A DNA stretch of 19,632 nt, taken from assembly GCA_937913075.1 (NCBI GenBank), contig CALEPU010000095.1, positions 1 through 19,632 of the forward strand, in the 5' to 3' direction. The stretch is from an uncultured Clostridia bacterium. GTDB taxonomy: Bacteria; Bacillota; Clostridia; Christensenellales; CAG-138. Under the pieces are notes generated by a model. The model saw only the letters and a program-made list of their open reading frames with translations, was not told where the DNA came from and ran no database searches. Shown piece by piece: positions 6,969 through 14,940 of the stretch. The first letter of the stretch is position 1. Each line of letters begins with the position of its first letter. Position numbers and translations under genes: made by a program.

Positions 6969-8183
6969 TTACCTCCCGTCGTTCTGTACTATCATGCCCA
7001 CCGGCACCCTTGCACCCGAGGGAACGGTAACGGTGTTGGCGATCAGCGTTATATCGCCCGTGAGACTGCGGTCGTAATCGCCGTCCTCCTTGGTGGGCTC
7101 GCTGCCTATAACGGCGTTTTTGCAGATCACCGCGCCCTCGCCGATAATGGCTTTTTTGACGACAGCGCCAGCCTCCACCACCGCGCCGGGCATCACTATG
7201 GAGTCACATATATTTGCTCCCTCGCCTATATGCGCGCCGGCAAAAAGCACCGAATGCCGAACCTTGCCGTAGACCACGCAGCCCTCGGATACCATGCTCT
7301 CCTTCACCTCGGCGGTGGAGCTTAAATAATGGGGCGGCATACCGGAGGATTTGGAATAGATGCGCCAATCCTTATCCTCCAAGCGGAAATTGGGGTGTTC
7401 GCCCAAAAGATCCATATTGGCCTCCCAAAGGCTCTGTATGGTACCGACGTCCTTCCAATAGCCGTTGAACGCCCATGCGTAGAGGCTGCGCCCTTTTTCA
7501 ATGAGGGCGGGGATTATGTTCTTGCCGAAGTCGTGCTCGCTGTTATCATCCGCTGCGTCATTTATCAAAAACTCGCGCAAAACGGAGGTTTTGAAGATGT
7601 AAATGCCCATTGAAGCCTTGTTGCTCTTGGGGTTCTCGGGCTTCTCCTCAAACTCAAAAATACGGTTGTCCCCGTCGGTGTTCATTATGCCAAATCTTTT
7701 TGCTTCCTTCATGGGCACCGTGAGCACGGCAATGGTGCAGTCCGCCCCCTTCTCGATGTGATAATCGAGCATTGCGGCATAATCCATCTTGTAGATATGA
7801 TCGCCGGAGAGTATCAGCAGATACTCGGGATCATACTGCTCGATGAAGGGCAAATTCTGATATATGGCGTTTGCCGTGCCGCTGTACCAGCGCCCGCCGG
7901 AGCCCGCGACGTAGGGCGGCAGAACGAATACGCCGCCGTTCATCCTGTCAAGATCCCAGGGCTGACCGCTGCCGAGATAGGCGTTTAAAGCGAGCGGCTC
8001 ATACTGCGTAAGCACGCCGACGGTGTCGATATTCGAATTTACGCAGTTGGAAAGCGGGAAATCGATTATGCGGTATTTGCCCCCAAAAGGCACGGCGGGC
8101 TTTGCCATGCTGCGCGTCAAAACGCCCAGACGGCTGCCCTGCCCGCCCGCAAGGAGCATCGCAACGACCTTCTTTTTCGGCAT
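6969..8183 (-). CDS. glgC: Glucose-1-phosphate adenylyltransferase (ADP-glucose pyrophosphorylase), catalytic subunit
   Basis: GlgC makes ADP-glucose and pyrophosphate from glucose-1-phosphate and ATP, the committed step of bacterial glycogen synthesis. The 404-residue product carries the nucleotide loop LAGGQGSRLG at residues 11-20, the PFGGKYRIIDF segment around 32-42, SGDHIYKMDY at 126-135 with catalytic Asp128, and FEEKPENPKS, the sugar-phosphate region. The C-terminal part is a left-handed beta-helix with repeats such as VVYGKVRHSVLFAGAHIGEG. The ATG at 8183 has GGGAGG 8 nt upstream. It is the second gene of glgB-glgC-glgD-glgA and, having an intact active site, should be the working subunit beside GlgD. 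Confidence 0.97.
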   Translation of the reverse strand: MPKKKVVAMLLAGGQGSRLGVLTRSMAKPAVPFGGKYRIIDFPLSNCVNSNIDTVGVLTQYEPLALNAYLGSGQPWDLDRMNGGVFVLPPYVAGSGGRWYSGTANAIYQNLPFIEQYDPEYLLILSGDHIYKMDYAAMLDYHIEKGADCTIAVLTVPMKEAKRFGIMNTDGDNRIFEFEEKPENPKSNKASMGIYIFKTSVLREFLINDAADDNSEHDFGKNIIPALIEKGRSLYAWAFNGYWKDVGTIQSLWEANMDLLGEHPNFRLEDKDWRIYSKSSGMPPHYLSSTAEVKESMVSEGCVVYGKVRHSVLFAGAHIGEGANICDSIVMPGAVVEAGAVVKKAIIGEGAVICKNAVIGSEPTKEDGDYDRSLTGDITLIANTVTVPSGARVPVGMIVQNDGR

Positions 8184-8215
8184 AATATTTTCCTCCCCGT
8201 GTATGATTGATAAAG

Positions 8216-10108
8216 TTAAACAGGCTGATAGAAAGCGCCCTCGTACCCATAGAGGGCGACGGTGAGCTTGGCACCGGTTAAGGCGGCGTTATCCTTCCTC
8301 CCAGAGGTCGAGAATACGCAGCGCAAAAACCTTGTTTCCTTCGCGGCAGCCTTAACGCCCCTGCGTTTTTGAGGCTGTACCTCGATATTAAGCTCCTCTG
8401 CTATCGGCGCAAGGTCAATATCGTACTCTCCGTACTCGCCCGGGGTGAAGTTGAAAATGCAGACTGTGGGCTTGCAGCCCTCGGGATCCAGCCTGCAAAA
8501 GGCTATAACGCTCTGCTCCTTATCATCCACCTTGAGCCAGCGGTAGCCGCCCCAATCCATATCGTTTCGCCAGAGCGCAGGCGTGTTTTTATAGAAGAGG
8601 TTGAGCGAGCGGGTATGATCCTGCATTGCCGCATGCTCGGGATAATCGAGCAGGAACCAATCGAGCGAGCGCTTGTCGTTCCATTCAATAAACTGTCCGA
8701 ACTCGCTGCCCATAAAGCCAAGCTTTTTGCCGGGGCAGGCGAACTGATACGCGTACAGCAGGCGAAGCTGTGCGAACTTTGCCTCATAGTTGCCCTGCAT
8801 GCGCCCAATGAGGGACTTTTTGCCGTGCACCACCTCGTCATGCGAAAGGGGCAGAATATGCCGCTCCGCATAGGCATAGGTCATTGGGAAGGTCAGCTTA
8901 TCGTGGTGGTACTTGCGGTAGACGCTGTCCTTCTCGAAATAGTAAAGGGTATCGTTCATAAACCCCATATTCCATTTATAATCGAAGCCGAGGCCTGCTT
9001 CACCCGTCACCTGCGGGTAAGCGCTCGATTCCTCGGCTATCATCTTGGAGGGGGTAAGCTTATGCACGGCGGCGTTGCACTCTTTTATAAAATGCACCGC
9101 GGCGCGGTTTATATTGCTGCCGTCGGGCTCCGGACGCCATTCGGTCTTGCAGAAATCATGATATAGCATGCAGGAGACCGCATCCACGCGCAGCGCGTCG
9201 ATATTGAATTCATCAAGCAGATAAACGGCGTTTGATATGAGAAAGCTGCGCACGGCGGGCTTTGCGCAGTCAAAAAGCAGAGTGCCCCAAAGCGGCATCT
9301 CGGCACGCAGGGGGTCAGAGGGCTCATAAAGCGGCGTGCCGTCGAAAAGGCGAAGACCGCTCTCGTTCTTGACAAAATGCGCGGGCACCCAATCGAGAAT
9401 AACGCCGAGACCGGAGGTGTGAGCTCGGTCGATGAAAAGCTTTAACTCCTCCGGCGTGCCGTACCTTGAAGTTATGGCATAATATGCGCTCGTCTGGTAA
9501 CCCCAGCTCTCGTCCAAGGGATGCTCGGCAAGCGGCATGAGCTCTATATGCGTATAGCCCATATTGACGCAGTAATCAATGAGCCGCACCGAAGCCGCCG
9601 TGAAGGTGAGCCCCATTTCCCATGAGCCCAGATGCACCTCGTAGATGGAAACGGGCTTGTCCGGGTCAAGCCCGTGCTGTCTGTCGTACCTGCTCACGTG
9701 CCATTGATATTCGGGAGCATCCCAAAGCACCGAGGCGTCGAGCGGACGCTTTTCGCACTTGAAGGCGAAGGGATCGCATTTTAAAACCGTCTCGCCGGAG
9801 CTTGAAGTTACTGCGAACTTATACCGCTCGCCGTGACGCGCGTTTTTGCAATAGAGCGACCAAATGCCAAACTCCCCGTCCGGCGCCATGTCCTCGCCCT
9901 GCCAATCGTTGAAATCGCCCGCGACGGCGACGTTTGCGGCCTTCGGCGCATAGACTCTGAAAACGAACCCGCGCCCCTTCCTGTGAGCGCCGAGCACGCG
10001 ATAGGCATGGGAAGCCTCGCCGGCGGCAAAAGCTTTAAGCTCCGCCCGCTCGGCTTTGTTCAGCCTTATGTAGCCGCTTATCGGCGCACGCACCGCCCTT
10101 TCCGCCAA
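8216..10108 (-). CDS. glgB: 1,4-alpha-glucan branching enzyme (GH13)
   Basis: GlgB cuts alpha-1,4-glucan and rejoins the fragment through an alpha-1,6 bond, setting the branching of glycogen. The 630-residue product has a CBM48 module (about 35-125, with VAVAGDFNDW) and a GH13 barrel. GH13 landmarks are DWVPAHF (239-245), LRVDAV with nucleophile Asp309, IAEESS with acid/base Glu359, and PLSHDEVVHGK with Asp424. A C-terminal all-beta domain follows. The start is TTG at 10108, preceded 7 nt upstream by a perfect AGGAGG; no ATG fits as well. It is the first gene of the operon, with a sigma-A promoter about 35 bp upstream. The gap to glgC is 32 nt. Confidence 0.96.
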   Translation of the reverse strand: MAERAVRAPISGYIRLNKAERAELKAFAAGEASHAYRVLGAHRKGRGFVFRVYAPKAANVAVAGDFNDWQGEDMAPDGEFGIWSLYCKNARHGERYKFAVTSSSGETVLKCDPFAFKCEKRPLDASVLWDAPEYQWHVSRYDRQHGLDPDKPVSIYEVHLGSWEMGLTFTAASVRLIDYCVNMGYTHIELMPLAEHPLDESWGYQTSAYYAITSRYGTPEELKLFIDRAHTSGLGVILDWVPAHFVKNESGLRLFDGTPLYEPSDPLRAEMPLWGTLLFDCAKPAVRSFLISNAVYLLDEFNIDALRVDAVSCMLYHDFCKTEWRPEPDGSNINRAAVHFIKECNAAVHKLTPSKMIAEESSAYPQVTGEAGLGFDYKWNMGFMNDTLYYFEKDSVYRKYHHDKLTFPMTYAYAERHILPLSHDEVVHGKKSLIGRMQGNYEAKFAQLRLLYAYQFACPGKKLGFMGSEFGQFIEWNDKRSLDWFLLDYPEHAAMQDHTRSLNLFYKNTPALWRNDMDWGGYRWLKVDDKEQSVIAFCRLDPEGCKPTVCIFNFTPGEYGEYDIDLAPIAEELNIEVQPQKRRGVKAAAKETRFLRCVFSTSGRKDNAALTGAKLTVALYGYEGAFYQPV

Positions 10109-10141
10109 GGCAAGACCTCCTGTGATTTTATCTTATCCTAT

Positions 10142-10170
10142 ATTTTAACACAGACGGTATATTTTGTCAT
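10142..10170 (-). promoter_or_regulatory. Sigma-A promoter of the glgBCDA operon
   Basis: On the minus strand, ATGACA (complement of 10165-10170) and TAAAAT (complement of 10142-10147) are separated by 17 bp, with AT-rich flanks. The predicted start near 10136 gives a leader of only about 28 nt to the TTG of glgB, so little room remains for leader-based control. Confidence 0.65.
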
Positions 10171-10217
10171 TCACTTTTTGGAAAAAGATTTGGAAACGCT
10201 TGTCGGGCTTTGCCGCA

Positions 10218-10251
10218 TATAAAAGCGGTCCCGCTTTCAGGCAGGACCGCC
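10218..10251 (-). terminator. Intrinsic terminator of the dockerin-protein gene
   Basis: Minus-strand inverted repeat GCGGTCC/GGACCGC (10244-10250 pairing with 10225-10231), extendable inward, followed directly by TTTTATAT. It lies 26 nt beyond the stop codon at 10276 and ahead of the glgB promoter. The dockerin gene is therefore probably monocistronic and separated from the glg operon. Confidence 0.85.
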
Positions 10252-10275
10252 ATAGTTTGATTTAGCGTTTTGAAA

Positions 10276-13200
10276 TTATGCTGCGCCGATAACGAACAGA
10301 TAGATAGCGGAAACGTCGATGAAGCTGATATCGCCGTCCTGATCGAAGTCGGCGGCAAGCTGACCGAGCTCATTGACCTCGCCAACGCCGGAGAGGAACA
10401 GGCACATTATGGAGATATCGGCAAAGCCGACGACACCGTCGCAGTCGGCGTCGCCGAGCATAGCATAGGTAACGGTGATGGTAACGTCCTCAGCGCCCAT
10501 GCTGCCATCGATCATGGCGTCAAGGGTGACGTAACCGTCGATAACGGGGCTGGGGATGGAATAGGGATCTCCCTCGTTGACCTCGCAGGTGAAGGCCTCG
10601 GCAACGATATTGCCGAGAACGTCGACGTAGTTGATCGTCAGGGTGTGGGCGGTGGGCTCGGCAGGAGTCTCGTTGTTTACGTTGCCGTAAATATAGCAGA
10701 CCTTCTGGGAAGCGGAGGCGTAGCAGGCGAAGAGCGCGCTGCCGCTGTTGTACTGCATTACGTTGCGGTTGCTGCTGCCCTCTGCTACTATGGAAGCAAC
10801 GTCGTCACCGGGGAAGGTGATAGTCCAAACGCCGTTGATATCGTTCACTTCCTGAGTGCGGAGGTAGTTGCTGTTTGCGCCTGCGGCATAAAGGTAACCG
10901 TTGTTCAGCGCATCGTAGAAGGTCCAGCCGGCGTTCTCCTCGTCATAGCCGAGGGTGAAGGCGTAGGCGGAAGCCTCGTCGGTGTTGATGGCTGCGGGAA
11001 CGGTGGTGATGGTGCCGTCCTCGTTAACGGTCACCTGAACGGCGGAGCGGTTGTTGCCGCGCTGATAACCCATTGCGGAATAAACCTCGCCGTTTACGCC
11101 GACGATGATATACTCGCCGCCCTCAACGAGCTGGCCGGCGTCGGTGATAAGCTCATAGGTGGTCTCCTCGCCGACGGGGATGAGGGTGTAGGTAACGGTA
11201 ACTGTAACAGGCTCTGTGCCCATAACGCCCGCGACCTCGGTAACGTCCGCCATATAGCCCTCGATCTCGGGGGAAGCGACGGAGTATGCCTCGCCCTCGT
11301 AGAGCTCGGCGGTGTAGACGGGAGCGGCCTCGGTGCCGTCCTCATACTGATAGTTGACGGTGAGGGTATAGGTGGTAACGGGAACGTAGTTCTCGACCTT
11401 GTGGTAAATGCAGACGGGCTTGAGGGTAGCACCTGCATAGCAGCTGAACAGCTTGGAGGTGTTGTACTGCATCACGTTGCGGTTGGAGGAACCGGCAGCG
11501 GCGATGGAGGTAGCGCCGTCGGCGAAGGCGATGGTCCAAGCGGCGTTCACGTCGACCTCAGCCTGAGTGCGCAGATAGTTGGCTGTGGAGCCTGCCGCAT
11601 ACAGATAACCCGCGGTGACGGGATCGAGGAAGGTATAGCCCGCAAGCTCGGTATCGTAGCCGAGAGTGAACTCAAACGCAGAGGCCTCGTCCGCAGCTTC
11701 GGAAGCGGGGGTAAGGGTGATGGTGCCGTCGGCATTGAGGGTGACGGCGATGGCGTTACGGTTGTTGTTCCTCTGATAACCCATTGCGAAGTATTCCTCG
11801 CCGTTTACGCCGACGATGATGTACTTGTCGCCCTCAACAAGACCGGTCTCGTCGGTAACGAGCTCATAGGTGGTCTCCTCCGCGGCGGCAATGGCGGTAT
11901 AGGTAACGGTAACGGTCACAGCCTCAGCGGGCATGGTGCCGGATACTACGAGCTGATCCGCAAGATAGCCCTCAACGGCGGGAGAGGTAACGCTGTACTC
12001 GTCGTTCTCGTAGAGCTCGGCGGTGTAGGTCTCAGCGGCCTCGGCGCCGTCCTCATACTGATAGACGATGGTAAGAGTATAGGTGGGAACGGTGATATCC
12101 TGAATGTAGGTAACGGTAACGGTCACGTCCTCTGCGCCCATGGTGCCCTCAACAAGAGCGGTATCGGGGTTGTAGCCGGTGATCTCGGGGGAGGCGACGG
12201 AATAAGCTTCGCCCTCGGCATAGGGAGCGACGTAGGCGGGAGCGGCCTCGGTGCCGTCCTCATAGACGTAATTTACGGTCAGCGCCTGACGTGCGGATAC
12301 GAAGGTAACTTCATCCGCAGTCTGCACGCGGAGCTGAGCGGCGTCGTACCAGCCGATAACGGCATACATGTTGACGATATCGTAATCGTCAATACCGGTA
12401 AGAGCGGGAAGCCTGTAAGCGTTGATGCTGTTGGTTCCGTCGGAAACGGGGGTGTTGCCGGAGTTGTTGATAACGCCGAGCTCGCCGTTCTCGATATAAA
12501 CGCGCTCGCACTGATAATCAATGGGGTTCGCGGCAAGATCGGCGATGGTGACGTTCTGCACAGGCAGATCGTTGCCGGTGGAGTTGATGGATACCCAGTA
12601 GGGGTTGCCGCCGACTACGTTGCTGAGCTCATAAAGACCCTTGTAGGTGGTCTTCATACCGACAGCGGTGACCTCGTCGCCAAGAGCGATCTCGGCAAGG
12701 GTAGGATCGTCGGCATACAGGAAGTAAAGGCAGATACCGCCGGTAGCATCCTCAACGTAAACGTTCTTGCCGTCGATGAAGTTGACTATACCGGTGACCT
12801 TGGTATAGGTGTTGTTGTCAAGCGCCTTGGCCTCGGCAACGGTAACGTTTGCGAGCTCCTCCTCTACGGTGAAGGCAAAGGTCATAACGTCGCTGTCCGC
12901 CATACCCTCGGCGGTGGCGTAAGCGTAAACGGTAACGCTCTCGGTGAGGTAGAAGGGACCCGCATACTCCTCATAGGTGTCGCCGTCGTCAACGCTGTAA
13001 TAAATGACAGCGCCTTCGGTGGTGCAGATGAGGCTGACCTGCTGACCGTACTTCACGGTGCCGCCGTTGGGGGTAGCAGCGGGAGCGGAGCAGACGTCGG
13101 AAGCGCTCTCAACGTACTTGTAAAGGCTTACGCCGGGAGCATAGTTGGTGCCGTCCACAGTGTAGCAGCGGAAGTCAGTCTGGTAGATGCCGATACCGCG

Positions 13201-13647
13201 ATTGCTAAGGCTTGCGTTGTAGACGTCAAATGTGCCGTCATCATTTGCCTCGATGGTGTAGTACATTGTAGGCGTATCGCTGAGCGTGAAGCCCGCAGCC
13301 TTGTTGATGGTGATCTCGGCATACTTCGCGGCAGCGGCATTGTAGAGCGTATAGCCGCTGCCCTCAACGTAGGCGATGTGCCACACAACGGAAGCATCGG
13401 TAACAGCGATGTTGTCGCCGCTGAATGTGACTGCGGTCAGACCCATCTTGTTGCCGGAGATGGTGTTGTTCATGATGCCGGTATAGGCATCACGAACGTC
13501 GTAAATAACGTAATCGCCCTCGGTAAGCTCGTCCATCGTGGTGATGGGGGCGTATTCGCCCAGGCTGTCCGCAAGGGAGATCGCGGGCAGGATCGAAAGC
13601 GCCATGAGCAGCGCCACGAGACCCGCAAGGAAACGTTTAGTTGACAT
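10276..13647 (-). CDS. Secreted multi-module protein with C-terminal type I dockerin
   Basis: The 1123-residue product starts with a signal peptide (residues 1-26, cut after SLA). In order, I see an N-terminal beta-rich module (30-180), a chitobiase C-terminal-like immunoglobulin fold (187-262), an OB-fold-like module (265-345), and four MucBP-like repeats (about 455-514, 522-583, 758-820, 1001-1061). Two near-identical modules of about 160 residues lie at 590-750 and 827-988. Last is a dockerin with two calcium loops: Asp1066/1068/1070 to Asp1077, and Asp1100/1102/1104 to Asp1111. Dockerins bind cohesins, so the protein probably attaches to a scaffold or the cell surface. No glycosidase or protease domain is recognisable. 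The ATG at 13647 has GAGGAGG 7 nt upstream and begins the signal peptide; a longer frame to 13740 would hide both. Confidence 0.9.
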   Translation of the reverse strand: MSTKRFLAGLVALLMALSILPAISLADSLGEYAPITTMDELTEGDYVIYDVRDAYTGIMNNTISGNKMGLTAVTFSGDNIAVTDASVVWHIAYVEGSGYTLYNAAAAKYAEITINKAAGFTLSDTPTMYYTIEANDDGTFDVYNASLSNRGIGIYQTDFRCYTVDGTNYAPGVSLYKYVESASDVCSAPAATPNGGTVKYGQQVSLICTTEGAVIYYSVDDGDTYEEYAGPFYLTESVTVYAYATAEGMADSDVMTFAFTVEEELANVTVAEAKALDNNTYTKVTGIVNFIDGKNVYVEDATGGICLYFLYADDPTLAEIALGDEVTAVGMKTTYKGLYELSNVVGGNPYWVSINSTGNDLPVQNVTIADLAANPIDYQCERVYIENGELGVINNSGNTPVSDGTNSINAYRLPALTGIDDYDIVNMYAVIGWYDAAQLRVQTADEVTFVSARQALTVNYVYEDGTEAAPAYVAPYAEGEAYSVASPEITGYNPDTALVEGTMGAEDVTVTVTYIQDITVPTYTLTIVYQYEDGAEAAETYTAELYENDEYSVTSPAVEGYLADQLVVSGTMPAEAVTVTVTYTAIAAAEETTYELVTDETGLVEGDKYIIVGVNGEEYFAMGYQRNNNRNAIAVTLNADGTITLTPASEAADEASAFEFTLGYDTELAGYTFLDPVTAGYLYAAGSTANYLRTQAEVDVNAAWTIAFADGATSIAAAGSSNRNVMQYNTSKLFSCYAGATLKPVCIYHKVENYVPVTTYTLTVNYQYEDGTEAAPVYTAELYEGEAYSVASPEIEGYMADVTEVAGVMGTEPVTVTVTYTLIPVGEETTYELITDAGQLVEGGEYIIVGVNGEVYSAMGYQRGNNRSAVQVTVNEDGTITTVPAAINTDEASAYAFTLGYDEENAGWTFYDALNNGYLYAAGANSNYLRTQEVNDINGVWTITFPGDDVASIVAEGSSNRNVMQYNSGSALFACYASASQKVCYIYGNVNNETPAEPTAHTLTINYVDVLGNIVAEAFTCEVNEGDPYSIPSPVIDGYVTLDAMIDGSMGAEDVTITVTYAMLGDADCDGVVGFADISIMCLFLSGVGEVNELGQLAADFDQDGDISFIDVSAIYLFVIGAA
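10684..11169 (-). repeat. Second copy of the internal 160-residue module
   Basis: Encodes residues 827-988 of the dockerin protein, from EETTYELITDAGQLVEGG to VCYIYGNV. It matches the copy at 11398-11880 in order and spacing: an entry strand, YIIVGVNGE, AMGYQR-NNR, GYLYAAG, NYLRTQ and GSSNRNVMQYN. DNA similarity is also visible by eye. Confidence 0.85.
11398..11880 (-). repeat. First copy of the internal 160-residue module
   Basis: Encodes residues 590-750. Each copy is preceded by MucBP-like repeat sequence, so the repeating unit may be MucBP plus module (about 235 residues) arising by tandem duplication. The N-terminal module at 30-180 looks like an older, diverged relative with the same plan. 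Confidence 0.85.
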
Positions 13648-13743
13648 GTGGAAACCTCCTCTAAAATATTTCTGCCCGCCCCTGCACGGCAAAAAGCCGC
13701 ACGAAAGCAAGCCTTTGGGGATATCGCCCCAAAATTTCACTTT

Positions 13744-13772
13744 ATTATATCACCCTTTCCGCAGCTTCACAA
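13744..13772 (-). promoter_or_regulatory. Sigma-A promoter of the dockerin-protein gene
   Basis: On the minus strand, TTGTGA (complement of 13767-13772) and a perfect TATAAT (complement of 13744-13749) are separated by 17 bp. The leader of about 90 nt holds a hairpin TTTGGGG-CGATAT-CCCCAAA around 13717-13736, with the GCGATAT sequence at its loop, and a second smaller hairpin. The promoter is divergent from that of tRNA-Gly. Confidence 0.75.
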
Positions 13773-13827
13773 GCGAGAACAGCATAAAATACCCGCTTGG
13801 CAAACAATTATTTTATCAAATTCACTA

Positions 13828-13856
13828 TTGACAAATACCCTTCGATGCACTAAAAT
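13828..13856 (+). promoter_or_regulatory. Promoter of tRNA-Gly
   Basis: A perfect TTGACA (13828-13833) and TAAAAT (13851-13856) are separated by 17 bp, just before the tRNA. The predicted start is only about 5 nt upstream of the mature 5' end, typical of a strong stable-RNA promoter. Confidence 0.85.
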
Positions 13857-13867
13857 AATCTTCGCAT

Positions 13868-13941
13868 GCGGGTGTAGCTCAGTGGCAGAGCGTCGGCTTC
13901 CCAAGCCGATAATGTGGGTTCGATTCCCATCACCCGCTCCA
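13868..13941 (+). tRNA. tRNA-Gly (anticodon CCC)
   Basis: 74 nt including an encoded CCA. The acceptor stem GCGGGTG pairs with CACCCGC. The D arm is GCTCAGTGGCAGAGC. The anticodon stem TCGGC/GCCGA encloses the loop TTCCCAA, with CCC at the anticodon positions, which reads GGG. The T arm contains GGTTCGATTCCC. It stands alone with its own promoter and terminator and is the only plus-strand gene in the window. Confidence 0.95.
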
Positions 13942-13942
13942 T

Positions 13943-13988
13943 AGCGAGTATTGACAACGGATTTAGCGTCAATACTCGCTTTTCTTTT
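13943..13988 (+). terminator. Intrinsic terminator of tRNA-Gly
   Basis: A perfect 12-bp stem, GCGAGTATTGAC with GTCAATACTCGC (13944-13955 and 13968-13979), is followed by TTTTCTTTT. It begins 2 nt after the tRNA CCA, so the primary transcript is little more than the tRNA. Confidence 0.92.
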
Positions 13989-14660
13989 GCCTATTGTCGG
14001 TTATTCTCCCGCCACGTGCGGGACGTATTCGACGGCAACCCCCTTTCTCGTATCCTGTACGATATTCCTTTCAAGATACGCTGTAACGGGAATAACAACA
14101 TACTGTCTGGGGGAAAAGCGGACCGTATCTTGGGTGAAAATTCGGCTTCCCGCGACCAGCAAATCTGCTGGTTTCGGCCAGATGCCAACTGGCTCTCATC
14201 AGGCGGGTAAAGTATCATCGAATCCAACCAACTGGATACCTTTCATAGTTTTTCATACTGTCCTTCAGAACCAAGACGAAAGCTTCGAATTGCCACAGAG
14301 TTTACTCATCCTCCGTTTTTCCCTCCAATATTCGTTCAGCAATATCAACTATGACACCTCGCATGCAGTACATATTGGGTTCGCGACATCCAGTATGTCT
14401 ACAGAAGCTGTATAGCGTATTGCGTGGGACTTCCCACAATTCCCGCTTGTTCCTTCAACCACATAATGAGTGCTTCACCATTTAGCGGGAACGACAACCT
14501 ACTGTTAAACCTACAGCATTTCTCCGTAGTTCAAGGCAAGAGATTGTGACCCTGTATTCGCATCTATGCCACATTCAATACGAACAGGTTCTCCCAGCAG
14601 GTCGCAACTTTTGAAGGAGCATTAACATCACTTTCGTTTGATTGATGCTGATTAAATTAT

Positions 14661-14692
14661 ACTTTCAAAACAGTTCCACTCCTAAGGAACTG
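14661..14692 (-). terminator. Candidate terminator hairpin in the gene-poor stretch
   Basis: CAGTTCC/GGAACTG (14671-14677 with 14686-14692) enclose an 8-nt loop. On the minus strand the stem is followed by TTTTGAAAGT. The U run is short and no gene directly upstream explains it, so it may be a relic. Confidence 0.4.
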
Positions 14693-14760
14693 ATAAAATC
14701 ATTTACGGAAAAAAACCGAATTGTTAGGGGGAAAACCACACACAATACTACTCGGTAACA

Positions 14761-14813
14761 TACAAAACAAAAATCGCCCGGAACTGGTCTCATTGAAGAG
14801 GTCGATTCCGGGC
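14761..14813 (-). terminator. Candidate terminator downstream of the regulator gene
   Basis: An 8-bp inverted repeat, GCCCGGAA/TTCCGGGC (14776-14783 with 14806-14813), has further pairing inside it. On the minus strand it is followed by GATTTTTGTTTTG. It could end transcription coming from the regulator gene about 240 bp upstream, although the TGTTGTC block lies between. Confidence 0.6.
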
Positions 14814-14833
14814 TTCTTGTTGGTGTCAGAGGG

Positions 14834-14940
14834 TGTTGTCAAATGGATTCCTTCTGTTGTCATTTTTCCCTGTGGGTGTTGTCGCTTTTTCCGACGCTGT
14901 TGTCGGCAACGTCTTAGCTGTTGCGGCTATGACATAGACG
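14834..14940 (+). repeat. Five TGTTGTC-type direct repeats with 21-22 bp period
   Basis: TGTTGTC starts at 14834, 14855, 14877 and 14898, and a variant TGTTGCG at 14919. Spacings are 21, 22, 21 and 21 bp, about two helical turns, so all copies face the same side of the DNA. T- and C-rich sequence follows several copies (ATTTTTCCC, GCTTTTTCC). An inverted copy GACAACA lies at 15017. Such phased terminal repeats are known at the ends of IS21-family elements, where the transposase binds, but iteron-like or regulator sites are also possible. No transposase gene is visible. Confidence 0.7.

Noticed and set aside
10270..13644. An open reading frame of 1124 codons on the plus strand, fully antisense to the dockerin gene
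   Set aside because: It is rich in Gly, Val, Ala and Asp without domains, signal or ribosome binding site. The opposite strand has a signal peptide, modules, dockerin, promoter and terminator. The frame is open because of the skewed codon use of the real gene.
13868..13941. tRNA-Gly 3' end as an attachment site of an integrated element
   Set aside because: I found no second copy of the tRNA 3' end in the window and no integrase gene.
13951..14415. Plus-strand reading frame of 154 codons after the tRNA
   Set aside because: It begins inside the tRNA terminator, has no ribosome binding site and no recognisable features.
14250..14650. Group II intron or retroelement remnant on the minus strand
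   Set aside because: A few short strings recalled such elements, but there is no domain V, no GTGYG boundary and no reverse transcriptase motif.
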